From assembly GCA_902800055.1 (NCBI GenBank), contig CADCCW010000020.1, positions 1 to 36,397 of the forward strand: DNA of 36,397 bases. Reading direction: 5' to 3'. The stretch is from an uncultured bacterium (lineage in GTDB: Bacteria > Verrucomicrobiota > Kiritimatiellia > RFP12 > UBA1067). A model generated the notes under the pieces. It had not been told where the DNA came from. It saw only the letters and a list, made by a program, of their open reading frames with translations, and did no database searches. A program made the translations under genes and the position numbers. Shown here one piece after another: positions 11,501 to 19,580 of the stretch; the first letter of the stretch is position 1; the number at the start of each line of letters is the position of its first letter.

Positions 11501-14427
11501 CCGCGGCCGTTGTAGTTGCTGGCACGGGTCGTGCCGCAGGAGGTGAAGGCGCAGTTCCGGAAGACGAGCGAGGCGTTGCCGGTCTTGATGAAGCCGCGCT
11601 CGTAGCCATTCTTTACTTCGATGCGCTCGAAGACGTTGACCGTGTCAACGCCGGTCGCGGTAGTGACGTTGAAGATCGCCGTCACCGCGGTGTTCATGTT
11701 GGCGTCGAAGACGGACATCGGCGAGTCTGGGTCGAGGGTGGTGTTGTCGGTTCCGGCGAAGCCGCCGAGAATGACAAGCGGCTTGCTGATGGCGATGTTG
11801 GCCGTGGGCGTGTAGGTGCCGGCCTTCAGGAAGATCGTGTCGCCGGCGGAGGCCGTGGCGATGGCGTGGGGGAGCGACATCGGCGAAGCCCACGAAAGGC
11901 CGTCCCCTTCCTCCGCCAGCGAATAGGCAGTGACGTGGAAGACCGGGTAGATGGCGAACCTGGTCTGCGCCGAATAGTCGCTGTATGCGCCGCGGCCGAT
12001 TATGTAGACGGTGGCTGTGCCGACCGCGGTGGTGTTGGAGAACGCGACGTCGTAGTCGGTCCCCTGGACAAGCGGCGTGCCGTCGAGGGCGTCCGTCACG
12101 GTCACCGTCGGCAGCGTCTGGGAGACGGGATCGTATACGACTTCGTCGACGTCGAGGGAGACCGCAAGCCGGTTGAAGGACTCGCGGATGATCACGGTGC
12201 CGCGGCCGCCGGGGCGGCCCATCATGTCGACGTTGTTCGCGCCGCCGCCGCCGCCACCGCCGAGCCCGTCGACGCCGCACTCCGCCTCGTACAAGTTGCG
12301 TCCGTCGGGAAGTGTAAGCGCCTGGCGCGTGGCGACGGTGAGATTGAGCGCCCCGTTGCCGCCGCCGCCGATACCGCCGTTCAGCAAGGTTGTCGTATAG
12401 TTCCAACCGCCGCCGCCTCCGCCGCCGGCGTAGTAGATTTCCTCGCCGGTGATGTCGGAAATCTTGCCGGGGCCGCCTGCTCTGCCGCCGGTGTTCTTAT
12501 CGACAGTGTCGGAATCAACAGCAGGACCGCCAGCGCCGCCGCCGCCGGTAAGGGCGTCAGTAACCGTGGCATTGCCGCCCGCATAGCCCTGGCCAGGCGT
12601 CCCCGCGCCGCCAGTGCCTTTGTTTACCGAGCCACCGCCGGAGCCACCGGATTTGCCGTTTTTGGCGGAATACCCCGCACCGCCGCCGCCGCCGATGGCC
12701 GTGAAAAGCACCTCTTCGCCAAAGACGATGGACGAGTCGCCGCCGTTCTGGCCGCTGCCGCCGACGGCCCGACCGCCCGCGCCGACGGTAACCGTGTAGG
12801 TGCCGGCCGCAAGCTCGACGTTGTTGGTGTCGATCATGCCGCCCGCGCCGCCACCGCCGCCGCAGTCGGATCCGCCCGCGCCGCCACCACCGACCAGGAG
12901 CAGACGCGCATTGACCGTCTGCGAAAACGTGATGGGGCCGGAGGCAAAGAAGGTGTAGAGAATGTCGCCGCCGGTGACGAGGGTCTTCGTGTAGTGCGCC
13001 GCTCCGAAGAACGCCGTCATCTCAAACGGATCCTCCGGCGTGAAGGTGACGGACGCGGCAGTAGAGTCGATGCCAGCTGGCAGCGTCCCGGTCCAGTACG
13101 CAAAGCCGAGGCCAGAGTCTGGAGTGGCCGTCACGGTGACAGGCGTATCGCAGCTGTACCAGGCCGTGCCCGACGGCAAAACCGAGCCGAAACCGGCGGA
13201 GGCAATCGTGCCGGCGACCGACCTGGACCACTGCCATTCGAGCCTACGGTAGGCGGCGGGCGACGGGTGCGTGTAGGTGAAGGCGGTGTCGGAGCCGCTT
13301 GAAATGATATTGTCGCCATCGTCGTAGAGCTTCCAGCCGGTGCAAGTGTAGAAAATCGTCTGCTCCTCGTTCGTCACCGACACCGCGCCGCAGGAGACGG
13401 CGACGGTAGAGCCAGCCGACAGACCGGCGACTCCGCCGTATGCCGGCGATGGCGAGCCGATGCCTTCCGGATCAGAGGATACTTCAAGCTGGGAGTTGGG
13501 GTCGCCGGCGATGCGGATGACGACGACACCGCTGCCGCCAGGTCGACCGGCGTGGTCGTCGTTGTTCCCGCCGCCGCCACCACCGCCGAGTCCGTCGACG
13601 CCAGCCTCGGCGTCGTATTGGTTGCGTCCGTCGGGGAGCGTAGCCGCCTGCCTTGAGGCAACGGCGAGGGTGTCGGCTCCGTTGCCGCCGCCGCCGAGAC
13701 CGCCGTTGCCGGGATTGTTGTTGTAGCCGCCTCCGCCACCGCCGCCGGCGTAGTAGGTCGAGACGCCGGATATGGACGAAGCGAGGCCGTCGCCGCCATC
13801 GCCGGACTTGCCGGCGTTCTTGTTGCCAGTGGCGATTCCACCAGCAGCCCCCGCGCCGCCGCCGCCATTTGGACGGTTATAAGTGGTACTGTAGCCGCCG
13901 GCGTTGCCCTGCCCGGGCACGCCGGCACCGGGATTACCGCCGTTTTTGGTAGCGCCGCCACCGCTGCCACCGCTCGAGCCGGAACAAACCGCCCATGCCC
14001 CGCCACCGCCGCCACCTTTGGCGCAGACGATTTCAACGCCGCCGTTGGAAATGGCCGAATCACCGCCGCTGCCGCCATTGCCGCTTGTAGGCTGGCCACC
14101 CGCGCCGACGGTGACCGTGTAGGTCCCCGCGGCAAGGACGACGCTGTTGGACTCGACGAAGCCGCCCGCGCCACCGCCGCCGGCACAGTCATTGCCGCCC
14201 GCACCGCCGCCGCCAACGACGAGAAACCAGACCTCTTGCTCCGAGAAAAGCTCGAATGTATTGTCGCCGGTGGCGGTGAAGGTGTGGACGGCGTCCTTGT
14301 TGTCGCCGACGAAAGTCACCTCGCCGCCTTCGCCATAAGGCGAAGTGCTCCCCGCCAACACACTCGCCGCGCCCAGCGCGACCGCGGCAAAAACAACACC
14401 ACACATGAGTTTCTTGACCATGTTCAT
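8539..14427 (-). CDS. Giant secreted glycine-rich / beta-helix protein
   Basis: A 1962-residue exported protein with a clear Sec signal peptide (MVKKLMCGVVFAAVALGAASVLA). Domains in order: glycine-rich domain 1 (about 35-310, GGGGAGG and TYTVTVGAGG motifs); two InlB-like Ig repeats (about 315-475); glycine-rich domain 2 (about 478-755); an Ig-like domain (about 760-835, GTDYDVAFSN); right-handed beta-helix 1 (about 840-1300) ending AIDTGDPSSPYANEP...VNLGAYGNT; a linker; and beta-helix 2 (about 1395-1962) ending AIDAGDRNSPYANEP...VNLGAYGNT. The two helix ends resemble choice-of-anchor Q modules. No autotransporter barrel, LPXTG or other C-terminal anchor follows; the protein stops soon after the last module. 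The ATG at 14427 has GGAGG 6 nt upstream. It probably acts as a surface adhesin, matrix or glycan-binding protein; enzymatic activity cannot be judged. Confidence 0.85.
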   Translation of the reverse strand: MNMVKKLMCGVVFAAVALGAASVLAGSTSPYGEGGEVTFVGDNKDAVHTFTATGDNTFELFSEQEVWFLVVGGGGAGGNDCAGGGGAGGFVESNSVVLAAGTYTVTVGAGGQPTSGNGGSGGDSAISNGGVEIVCAKGGGGGGAWAVCSGSSGGSGGGATKNGGNPGAGVPGQGNAGGYSTTYNRPNGGGGAGAAGGIATGNKNAGKSGDGGDGLASSISGVSTYYAGGGGGGGYNNNPGNGGLGGGGNGADTLAVASRQAATLPDGRNQYDAEAGVDGLGGGGGGGNNDDHAGRPGGSGVVVIRIAGDPNSQLEVSSDPEGIGSPSPAYGGVAGLSAGSTVAVSCGAVSVTNEEQTIFYTCTGWKLYDDGDNIISSGSDTAFTYTHPSPAAYRRLEWQWSRSVAGTIASAGFGSVLPSGTAWYSCDTPVTVTATPDSGLGFAYWTGTLPAGIDSTAASVTFTPEDPFEMTAFFGAAHYTKTLVTGGDILYTFFASGPITFSQTVNARLLLVGGGGAGGSDCGGGGGAGGMIDTNNVELAAGTYTVTVGAGGRAVGGSGQNGGDSSIVFGEEVLFTAIGGGGGAGYSAKNGKSGGSGGGSVNKGTGGAGTPGQGYAGGNATVTDALTGGGGAGGPAVDSDTVDKNTGGRAGGPGKISDITGEEIYYAGGGGGGGWNYTTTLLNGGIGGGGNGALNLTVATRQALTLPDGRNLYEAECGVDGLGGGGGGGANNVDMMGRPGGRGTVIIRESFNRLAVSLDVDEVVYDPVSQTLPTVTVTDALDGTPLVQGTDYDVAFSNTTAVGTATVYIIGRGAYSDYSAQTRFAIYPVFHVTAYSLAEEGDGLSWASPMSLPHAIATASAGDTIFLKAGTYTPTANIAISKPLVILGGFAGTDNTTLDPDSPMSVFDANMNTAVTAIFNVTTATGVDTVNVFERIEVKNGYERGFIKTGNASLVFRNCAFTSCGTTRASNYNGRGGSFTGTAQSTLSFENCTFARNAFAASAYMLNLGSGFGAYFSTWKSVLIDDSLFVSNGLASAMVNGGYNGSGRDGNAGAAFYATAAPMTIRNSDFRANIAGVSGSQRGGIAYLAGNCNGSIIQNCIFAGNACEWCHNNGFTSSDRCGVVVFAADNSARTLDVENCTFAYNLIDGTYGTAGIDASKGALTVRNTIFYGAKGGQSRACGKDIHVYADATADIDYCLFEEDSDDCFTTALPNILVMGEHNVFGDPLFATPLSAITPYLITSGAYTGYSLAAFDEILSSIDVHVSNTAAAFSRAIDTGDPSSPYANEPAPNGGVVNLGAYGNTAEAATSTFQGLPTLAAGDISISFADDTRPTVSATIGGSTPYNALFKIEISGEDLSQGGAVVESVAAGGVQSGESLTLAGLGYYTPGQPLYVRVTVTAPGQSAIVVNTSATVTGTLPPYVGHGGGASVIHVREGADGLQDGSNWANAFASFAEAQRALAGNADKTEMWIAGTIVETVAPASVTIAAPLTIRGGFTGVEDSADERVPGAVSTLDGNGTRDLLKLANAAANPIKVERLIFARAYKRALENTGVGALTVTDCQFVNSRAVGPSGTNDDYGRGAYLNGKFVAAFTNCVFSGNVKVNLGSSHAQGSAIYAEGLTRVFIDNCLFVTNGVVLTSGLGESTAGRDQANGDCIWMNGSPITATRCHFRGNRGAVRNVNTTSSTGGIILLSGKSGNSAFTNCTFTGNWGGWATHKSSMTTTYVAGGTVDIRLNSATDKVDFENCTIAYNLGDTYCIPGGLHVESGDVNMHNCIIFGNRHGQMTLDGIGHDIYVRGSSKLHLSHCRLAAADAETPGKPDANYVSAASTATLTYDNLTFGDPLFLTPLADFESELKVVDSGSYEGFSFLGTSYNVSGNVISTSNANANFDVHLRSKYGMYNNAGEFIKARGYLSDAIDAGDRNSPYANEPQPNGRRVNLGAYGNTPWASMSMSYGSVYYLR

Positions 14428-14529
14428 CTGGATCCTCCAGCTGGTTTTTGGGTATATGAACGACTGAGAGAGGCGGCCAAAAGGCCAGCTCCCGGCAGAA
14501 TCAGGTTGTTTTCAGCCTTCACAGTAAGA

Positions 14530-14558
14530 ATATTACCATATCCTCCCGAATCTGTCAA
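14530..14558 (-). promoter_or_regulatory. Promoter of the giant protein gene
   Basis: On the minus strand TTGACA (14553-14558) and TAATAT (14530-14535) are separated by 17 bp. This leaves a leader of about 95 nt before the ATG at 14427. The -35 lies in sequence shared with the upstream side of the palindromic element. Confidence 0.6.
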
Positions 14559-14660
14559 CCGCCGCGGCCGCGGAGCCTTGGGATGGTTATGACACACGGA
14601 TTTGCTCAGGTCTACGACCTTTGCCGTCAGTGAGCGACGTAGTCGCGAACAAATACGTAC
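14553..14660. repeat. Palindromic element copy 1 (degenerate right end)
   Basis: This copy shares CACACGGATTTGCTCAGG, TCTACGACCTTTGCC and GCGAACAAAT with the copy at 15970-16071, in the same orientation. Homology upstream begins at TGTCAACCGC. Its left arm is intact but the right arm is mutated, so the terminal inverted repeat is broken. It abuts the stop of the AAA ATPase gene (14664). Confidence 0.75.
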
Positions 14661-14663
14661 GAA

Positions 14664-15869
14664 TCAGTAGAGTAATCCGAAGAGCCAAAGCGGGATCTTG
14701 TTACCCGAGCCGACCTCCACATCGTCGTATGCGACATAGCTTTTAGGCTTGTCCTTTATCTGGTCAAAAGTCTTTCCCCTGCCGCCTACCTCGAATAGCC
14801 ATTCTCCGTCCACGAGGAAATCGCCCTTTGCCGGGCTGGACACCGTATGCCCCGCTGCGCGCAGCTGATTCACGAAGAACGTCTCGCGCAGCGTGCCTAC
14901 GTCCGCGCGCGGGACAAGCGCGCGCATCAGATTGGCGTTGTCGCAATATATCTTCTCGGGCGAGGACATCCGCTTGAGCTTGTCCTTCTCCGTCTTGAGG
15001 AGCGAGACTAGCTCGGCGCGCTCGAGGACATCGAGCATCTTCAGCCCCTGGTTGCGGTCGGTCTCGAGTTCGCGGTAAAGCGCCTTCATGTTGGGCTCCT
15101 GCGGACAGCTCTCGGCAAGGACGGCAAGCATGCGCTTCGTCTTCCTTATCGTCGCCGGGGTCACATCCTCGACTATCGGAAGGTCGCTTTCTATGACCTT
15201 GTTGACGCATTCGACGATTCGCTGGTAGTATCCGCTCGGTGACTCCTTGTAGAACGGATAGTAGCCGTACTCCATGTATTTCGCGAACTGCGCGATGACC
15301 TTAATCCCGCGCGTGACTTCGGCGGCGATTTCGCGGTGGTTGGCAAGCAGATCTCCGAGCCCGACCGGCTCCACCGACTTTACGCCCTCGTACGAAAGAA
15401 ACTCGCGGAAGGACAGTCCCTTCAGGTCGTAGCAGACCTGGCGCCGCGCCATGTCCCCTTCCCGACTGCCCATGCGCAGTATCGACGAACCGCTGTATGC
15501 CACATGCAGATCGGGATAGAAGTCGAAGATGTTCTTGACGACCGTCTCCCAGTGCGCAAGATGATGAACCTCGTCTATGAAGAGATGGGTGACGCCGTTC
15601 TTGTACAACGTATCGACAAGATCCAGCGCCGAGTGATTGGTGAACCACAAATGGTCAAACGAAAGATAGTACGCCGACTCCGATAGGCCGAATTCTTCCT
15701 TCATGAACTGCCGGAGAATCGTCGTCTTGCCTGTTCCCTTCGCACCCTTGAGGCAGACAAAGCGATTGCGCCAGTCAATCTTCGGATAAAGATAGCGCTT
15801 AAAATCAAGTTTTGTCCCCGAAACCAGCCGATCGGACAATTCCTTGAGCATAAGAATATCTTCGTTCAT
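14664..15869 (-). CDS. AAA ATPase with DUF4143-like C-terminal domain
   Basis: The 401-residue protein has Walker A GAKGTGKTT (42-50), Walker B HLFIDEVHH (D99, E100) and a sensor region AYSGSSILRM, as in the AAA_14/DUF4143 family. The C-terminal part (FLVDGEWLFEVGGRGKTFDQI, shown by its core DGEWLFEVGG) resembles the degenerate PD-(D/E)XK-like module of that family. These proteins are widespread, often in accessory DNA, and their substrate is poorly known. The start has GGAGG 6 nt upstream. It is monocistronic, less GC-rich than its neighbours, and bracketed by two direct copies of a palindromic element, which suggests horizontal acquisition. A defence or DNA-handling role is possible but unproven. 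Confidence 0.85.
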   Translation of the reverse strand: MNEDILMLKELSDRLVSGTKLDFKRYLYPKIDWRNRFVCLKGAKGTGKTTILRQFMKEEFGLSESAYYLSFDHLWFTNHSALDLVDTLYKNGVTHLFIDEVHHLAHWETVVKNIFDFYPDLHVAYSGSSILRMGSREGDMARRQVCYDLKGLSFREFLSYEGVKSVEPVGLGDLLANHREIAAEVTRGIKVIAQFAKYMEYGYYPFYKESPSGYYQRIVECVNKVIESDLPIVEDVTPATIRKTKRMLAVLAESCPQEPNMKALYRELETDRNQGLKMLDVLERAELVSLLKTEKDKLKRMSSPEKIYCDNANLMRALVPRADVGTLRETFFVNQLRAAGHTVSSPAKGDFLVDGEWLFEVGGRGKTFDQIKDKPKSYVAYDDVEVGSGNKIPLWLFGLLY

Positions 15870-15889
15870 TCAATTCCTCCAATATTAAG

Positions 15890-15934
15890 TGTTTATATTC
15901 ATTCTTTCTGTCAAGAAAAGAGTGTGTATAAACA
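15890..15934. promoter_or_regulatory. Nested inverted repeat in ATPase leader
   Basis: TGTTTATA (15890-15897) is inverted as TATAAACA (15927-15934), and TTTCT (15905-15909) as AGAAA (15914-15918), around the same centre. It lies between the -10 box and the ribosome-binding site, so it could be an operator or a leader hairpin. Confidence 0.4.
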
Positions 15935-15945
15935 TTTCGAGGTGT

Positions 15946-15975
15946 AGTATATCATGTTTAAGGTTGAACTGTCAA
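15946..15975 (-). promoter_or_regulatory. Promoter of the AAA ATPase gene
   Basis: On the minus strand TTGACA (15970-15975) and TATACT (15946-15951) are 18 bp apart. The -35 lies at the edge of the second palindromic element copy, as does the giant gene's -35 in copy 1. Confidence 0.65.
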
Positions 15976-16071
15976 CCGCTTGGCTCGGGGATAGTTATAA
16001 CACACGGATTTGCTCAGGTCTACGACCTTTGCCATCTGTGATCGACGTATCGCGAACAAATCCGTGTGTTA
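15970..16071. repeat. Palindromic element copy 2 (intact inverted repeat)
   Basis: A perfect 15-bp terminal inverted repeat, TAACACACGGATTTG at 15998-16012 and its complement at 16057-16071, encloses a 44-bp core. The size and form resemble a REP or small MITE. The core matches copy 1 at 14553-14660, and the right half matches a partial copy at 35275-35310. Confidence 0.8.
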
Positions 16072-16087
16072 AAACAACTGCCGCGCC

Positions 16088-16157
16088 GTTCCCCATTCCC
16101 CATTCCCCATTCCCTATTCCCTGTTCCCTATTCCCTGTTCCCTATTCCCTGTTCCCT
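16088..16157. repeat. 7-bp tandem repeat (RTTCCCY)n
   Basis: Ten consecutive 7-bp units of the form RTTCCCY fill the space between palindromic copy 2 and the end of the metallophosphoesterase gene. The last unit runs into that gene's stop codon. Confidence 0.85.
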
Positions 16158-17295
16158 ATCTACGACGAAGGGTGATTTCGGTGATCTCGGCGGGGTTGAG
16201 GATACGGAGCGGGAAGCCAGCCCACTGGCCGGTGCCAGGCGAGACGTGCAGCCAGCGCCCTGGCGCGAATTCGTGGAGCCCGCGCAGCCGGCCTTCGTTG
16301 AACTTCGCCACCAGCCAGCCCAGGAACGGCATTGCGCCGCCATGGGTATGGCCGGAAAGCTGCAACCGCACATCCGCCGCCTCCGCCGCAGTCTCCGCCG
16401 TGAACGGACGGTGACAGAGAAGCACCCTGAACGCACCTTCGGGAACCCCGGCGAAGGCATTGGCCGCGTTCCAGTCTTCCGCGAACCAGCAGAACGACCG
16501 GTCGAGAATGCCGCCAACGGCAATCACGTCCTCGCCGCGGCGAATCTCCTTCGCCCCCGTCTCCTCGGGAAAGGCTATCCCCAGCCCCTCCAGCCGCCCG
16601 CGCCACTGGTCCCAGTTCCAGTACAGCTCGTGGTTGCCGGTGCAGCCCACGACGCCGTCGCGGGCGCGGAGGCCGCCAATGGGCGCGAGGTCGCCGAAGC
16701 GGTCGGCCGGGCGCCCGTCAACGAAGTCTCCGGTGATCGCCACCAGATCCGGCTCCAGCGCATTGACACGCGCGGCTATCGCCTCGAAGCGCGGCCGGCG
16801 CGCGGCGCTCGAGCAGTGGAGGTCGCTCAGGTGGACGATGCGGTAGCCGTCGAACGCCGCGGGCAGTTCGCTCCACGCGACTTCGATGCGGCGCACCGGC
16901 GGCGTGCGCACGCCCTCGAACACCCCGTAGAAGGAAATCGCGACCGCCGCCGCCGCCAGCACCGCCGCGCGCCGCCGCCTGAACGCGACCGAGACCGGGC
17001 GGCGCAGGGCGAGCGGCACGAGGTCAGCCGCCCAGGCGATGCCGGCAAAGACCGTGAAGATCATCGCCGCGCCGTAAAGCCAGCCGAGCAGCCAGATGAC
17101 CGGCGCCGGCAGGTCGGGCGTGAAGGCGTCGCCGCCGACAAGGGCAAAAACCGCGAACTTGGAAAAGGCCAGCGCAAGCGCGGCAACGACAATCCACCAC
17201 GCGCGGCGCGGCAGCCGAAGCGGCTTAAGTCCGAATACCGCCGCCGCCGCCAGCGCAACCAGCGGAATCACCTGAAACGACAGCTTCCACAACAT
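16156..17295 (-). CDS. Membrane-anchored metallophosphoesterase
   Basis: The N-terminal 150 residues carry about four hydrophobic segments, followed by a calcineurin-like phosphoesterase domain with metal-binding motifs IVHLSDLHC, AITGDFVDG, CTGNHELYW, LCHRPF and SGHTHGG. The 379-residue layout matches the YkuE/YaeI-like membrane phosphoesterases, whose substrates vary (lipid pyrophosphates or nucleotides). The catalytic domain begins right after the last helix. The start has AAGGGGAG upstream and lies 15 bp after hemW, so it is the last gene of the antiporter-cmk-metK-hemW operon. Its stop codon sits at the edge of a 7-bp tandem repeat. Substrate unknown. Confidence 0.85.
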   Translation of the reverse strand: MLWKLSFQVIPLVALAAAAVFGLKPLRLPRRAWWIVVAALALAFSKFAVFALVGGDAFTPDLPAPVIWLLGWLYGAAMIFTVFAGIAWAADLVPLALRRPVSVAFRRRRAAVLAAAAVAISFYGVFEGVRTPPVRRIEVAWSELPAAFDGYRIVHLSDLHCSSAARRPRFEAIAARVNALEPDLVAITGDFVDGRPADRFGDLAPIGGLRARDGVVGCTGNHELYWNWDQWRGRLEGLGIAFPEETGAKEIRRGEDVIAVGGILDRSFCWFAEDWNAANAFAGVPEGAFRVLLCHRPFTAETAAEAADVRLQLSGHTHGGAMPFLGWLVAKFNEGRLRGLHEFAPGRWLHVSPGTGQWAGFPLRILNPAEITEITLRRR

Positions 17296-17310
17296 ATCTT
17301 CACTCCCCTT

Positions 17311-18375
17311 CTAAACCAGCTCGGCGAGGATGGAGTCGCAGACCTCGGCGCCGCGGCGGGTGAGGCGGAAGACCTCGCCATCGCGCGCGAGCAGCCCCTC
17401 CGCGGCAAACCGCTCCAGCGTCGGCTTCCATTCAGGACGCAGCCGCGCGTCGATGCCATCGCGAGTGCGCAGACGGAAGACGAGCCGCTCGACGCGATCG
17501 GCTTCTTCCGAAACCTCCTCGACTTCCGTCTCGCCGTCGCGCTCGGGCTCCAGCGACCACGCGTTCAAGGTGCGCAGGCGGCCAATGCGCCCGTGCGCGC
17601 CTTCGCCAATGCCAAGATAGTCTTCGCCGCGCCAGACCGCGTAATTGTGATGACAGTAACGATCTGGCGCGGCGAAATTGGAAATCTCGTATCTCTTCAA
17701 TCCGATCGAATCAAGGAACTCCGCCGTCTCGCGGAAGCGGTCGAGCGTCGCGTCGTCGGAAGGCGGCGGCGGACACTTGCCGGCGTCGATCCGATGCCGG
17801 AGAATCGTTCCCTCCTCAAGCTGCAGGGTGTAGGCGGAGCAGTGGGCGAGTCCCCATTCCCTCAGCCGCCCGAGCCACTTGCCCGGGTCGCCGGGATAGC
17901 CGACAATAAGGTCGATGCCGGCGTTTTCGAACCGCCGCCTGACGCGCGCGAAGGCGCACTCCGCCGCGTCGGCGGTGTAGCCGCGGCGCATGTCTGCGAG
18001 CGTCGCGTCGTCCAGCGACTGGACGCCCATCGAAATGCGGTTGACGCCATGGTCGGCAAGCAGGGCGAGGAGCTCGTCCGAGACATCGAGCGGATGAAGC
18101 TCCACCGTCACCTCGGCGTCCGGCGCGACGAGCGGCGCGAGCGCGGCAAGCACGGGGCCGAGGCCGCAGATCGCCGGGGTGCCGCCGCCGAAGTAGACGG
18201 TCCGGAAGCGAGCGGCGGAGTCGTCTGCGAGCGCGGCCAGCGCATCAGCCATCCGGCGCGAATACTCCGCGCGCACCGCGTCGGAAGCTCCGCCGCGCGA
18301 GTGGAGGGCGCAGTACGAGCACTTCCCGCGGCAAAACGGGAAGTGCAGGTAGAGGTTGCCTGGTCTTTCAGCCAA
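17311..18375 (-). CDS. hemW: HemW-like radical SAM protein
   Basis: The 354-residue protein begins with YLHFPFCRGKCSYCAL, where C15, C19 and C22 form the CX3CX2C site for the [4Fe-4S] cluster. The family motifs FGGGTPAICG, ISMGVQSLDD and DLIVGYPGD follow, with the HemW C-terminal domain (YEISNFAAPDRYCHHNYAVWRG, seen here as YEISNFA and HNYAVW). HemW proteins are homologues of oxygen-independent coproporphyrinogen oxidase, but many bind haem and act as haem chaperones, so an oxidase call would be unsafe. The start overlaps the metK 3' end by 8 bp, implying coupled translation. Confidence 0.9.
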   Translation of the reverse strand: MAERPGNLYLHFPFCRGKCSYCALHSRGGASDAVRAEYSRRMADALAALADDSAARFRTVYFGGGTPAICGLGPVLAALAPLVAPDAEVTVELHPLDVSDELLALLADHGVNRISMGVQSLDDATLADMRRGYTADAAECAFARVRRRFENAGIDLIVGYPGDPGKWLGRLREWGLAHCSAYTLQLEEGTILRHRIDAGKCPPPPSDDATLDRFRETAEFLDSIGLKRYEISNFAAPDRYCHHNYAVWRGEDYLGIGEGAHGRIGRLRTLNAWSLEPERDGETEVEEVSEEADRVERLVFRLRTRDGIDARLRPEWKPTLERFAAEGLLARDGEVFRLTRRGAEVCDSILAELV

Positions 18376-19567
18376 TCTTGAAGATCTTCTTCAGCTTCTC
18401 AACGCGGTCGAGTCGCTCCCAGGGGAAAAGGTCGCGCCCGAAGTGGCCGTACGCCGCGGTGTCCTCGTAGCACCAGCCCTTCGGCTTGAGCAGCCCGAGG
18501 TCCTCGATAAGCGCGTAGGGGCGGAAGTCGAACACCTTGCCCGAGGCGAGCATCTTCTCGATCGCGGCGTTGGTGACGGAGCCGTGCGCGGTGCCGAAGG
18601 TCTTCACGCAGAAGCTCACCGGATTGTCCACGCCGATCGCGTAGGCGACCTGGATCTGGCAGCGGTCGGCGAGGCCGGCGGCGACGATGTTCTTCGCCGC
18701 GTAGCGCGCGTAGTAGGCGGCGGAGCGGTCGACCTTCGACGGATCCTTGCCGGAAAACGCGCCGCCGCCGTGCGCTGACACGCCGCCGTAGGTGTCGACG
18801 ATGACCTTGCGCCCGGTAAGGCCGGAGTCGCCGCAGGGCCCGCCGACCACGAACTTGCCGGTCGGGTTGATGAGGAACTTGGTCTTGCCGTCCAACAACC
18901 CGGTCTTCGACAGGTAGTCGCGCGCCAGGCGCTCGATTTCCTCGTAGTTGAGCTTGGTGGCGCCGCTCTCGGTGGTCTGCTGCGAGATGACGACCGTGTC
19001 GACGCGCTTGGGGCGCGCATTCTCGTAGACCACGGAAAGCTGAGCCTTCGCGTCCGGCCGCAGCCAGCTGTACCGGCCGCCGCGCCGGCGCAGGCGCGCG
19101 AAGATCTTCAGGAGCTCGTGCGAGTAGACGACCCCAACCGGCATGAACCGCCGCGTCTCGTTCGTCGCGTAGCCGAACATCATGCCCTGGTCGCCGGCGC
19201 CCTGCCGCTGGCGCGTCTTGCGGTTGACGCCCTGGGCGATGTCGGGCGACTGCCCGTGCAGGAAGTTCTCGTACTTGAACGTCTGCGCGGCGAAATGCTC
19301 CTCCGGCACGGTGTAGCCGATCCGCTTCACGACCCGGCGGGCGATCGCCTCGGTGTCCACCTGCCCGAAGCCGCGGCAGGTGATCTCGCCGAGGTTGACG
19401 ACTATGTCCGGCCCCACCGCCGTCTCGCAGGCGACGTGCGCCTGCGGATCGCGCCGCAGGCACGCGTCGAGGATCGCGTCCGATATCTGGTCGGCGACCT
19501 TGTCGGGATGCCCCTCCGAAACCGATTCGGAGGTGAACACGTGGGAGTGTGGTTGCTCTTCGTTCAT
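18368..19567 (-). CDS. metK: S-adenosylmethionine synthetase
   Basis: MetK makes SAM from methionine and ATP in the cytoplasm. The 399-residue product has VSEGHPDKVADQISDA (K23 in the GHPDK motif), GAGDQGMMFGYA, and the P-loop-like GGGAFSGKDPSKVDRSAAY, all at expected places. SAM is used by two radical SAM proteins and a methyltransferase encoded nearby (hemW, mtaB, prmC). The ATG has GAGAGGAG upstream and lies 13 bp after cmk. It overlaps hemW by 8 bp. Confidence 0.97.
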   Translation of the reverse strand: MNEEQPHSHVFTSESVSEGHPDKVADQISDAILDACLRRDPQAHVACETAVGPDIVVNLGEITCRGFGQVDTEAIARRVVKRIGYTVPEEHFAAQTFKYENFLHGQSPDIAQGVNRKTRQRQGAGDQGMMFGYATNETRRFMPVGVVYSHELLKIFARLRRRGGRYSWLRPDAKAQLSVVYENARPKRVDTVVISQQTTESGATKLNYEEIERLARDYLSKTGLLDGKTKFLINPTGKFVVGGPCGDSGLTGRKVIVDTYGGVSAHGGGAFSGKDPSKVDRSAAYYARYAAKNIVAAGLADRCQIQVAYAIGVDNPVSFCVKTFGTAHGSVTNAAIEKMLASGKVFDFRPYALIEDLGLLKPKGWCYEDTAAYGHFGRDLFPWERLDRVEKLKKIFKIG

Positions 19568-19580
19568 TTTGTCTCTCCTC

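Noticed and set aside
12200..14220. GCC/CCG-rich repetitive DNA
   Set aside because: It is explained by the polyglycine codons of the giant protein, not by an independent repeat.
15954..16175. A + strand ORF across palindromic copy 2 and the 7-bp repeat
   Set aside because: Its product is Pro/Phe-rich low complexity created by the repeat, without a start signal.
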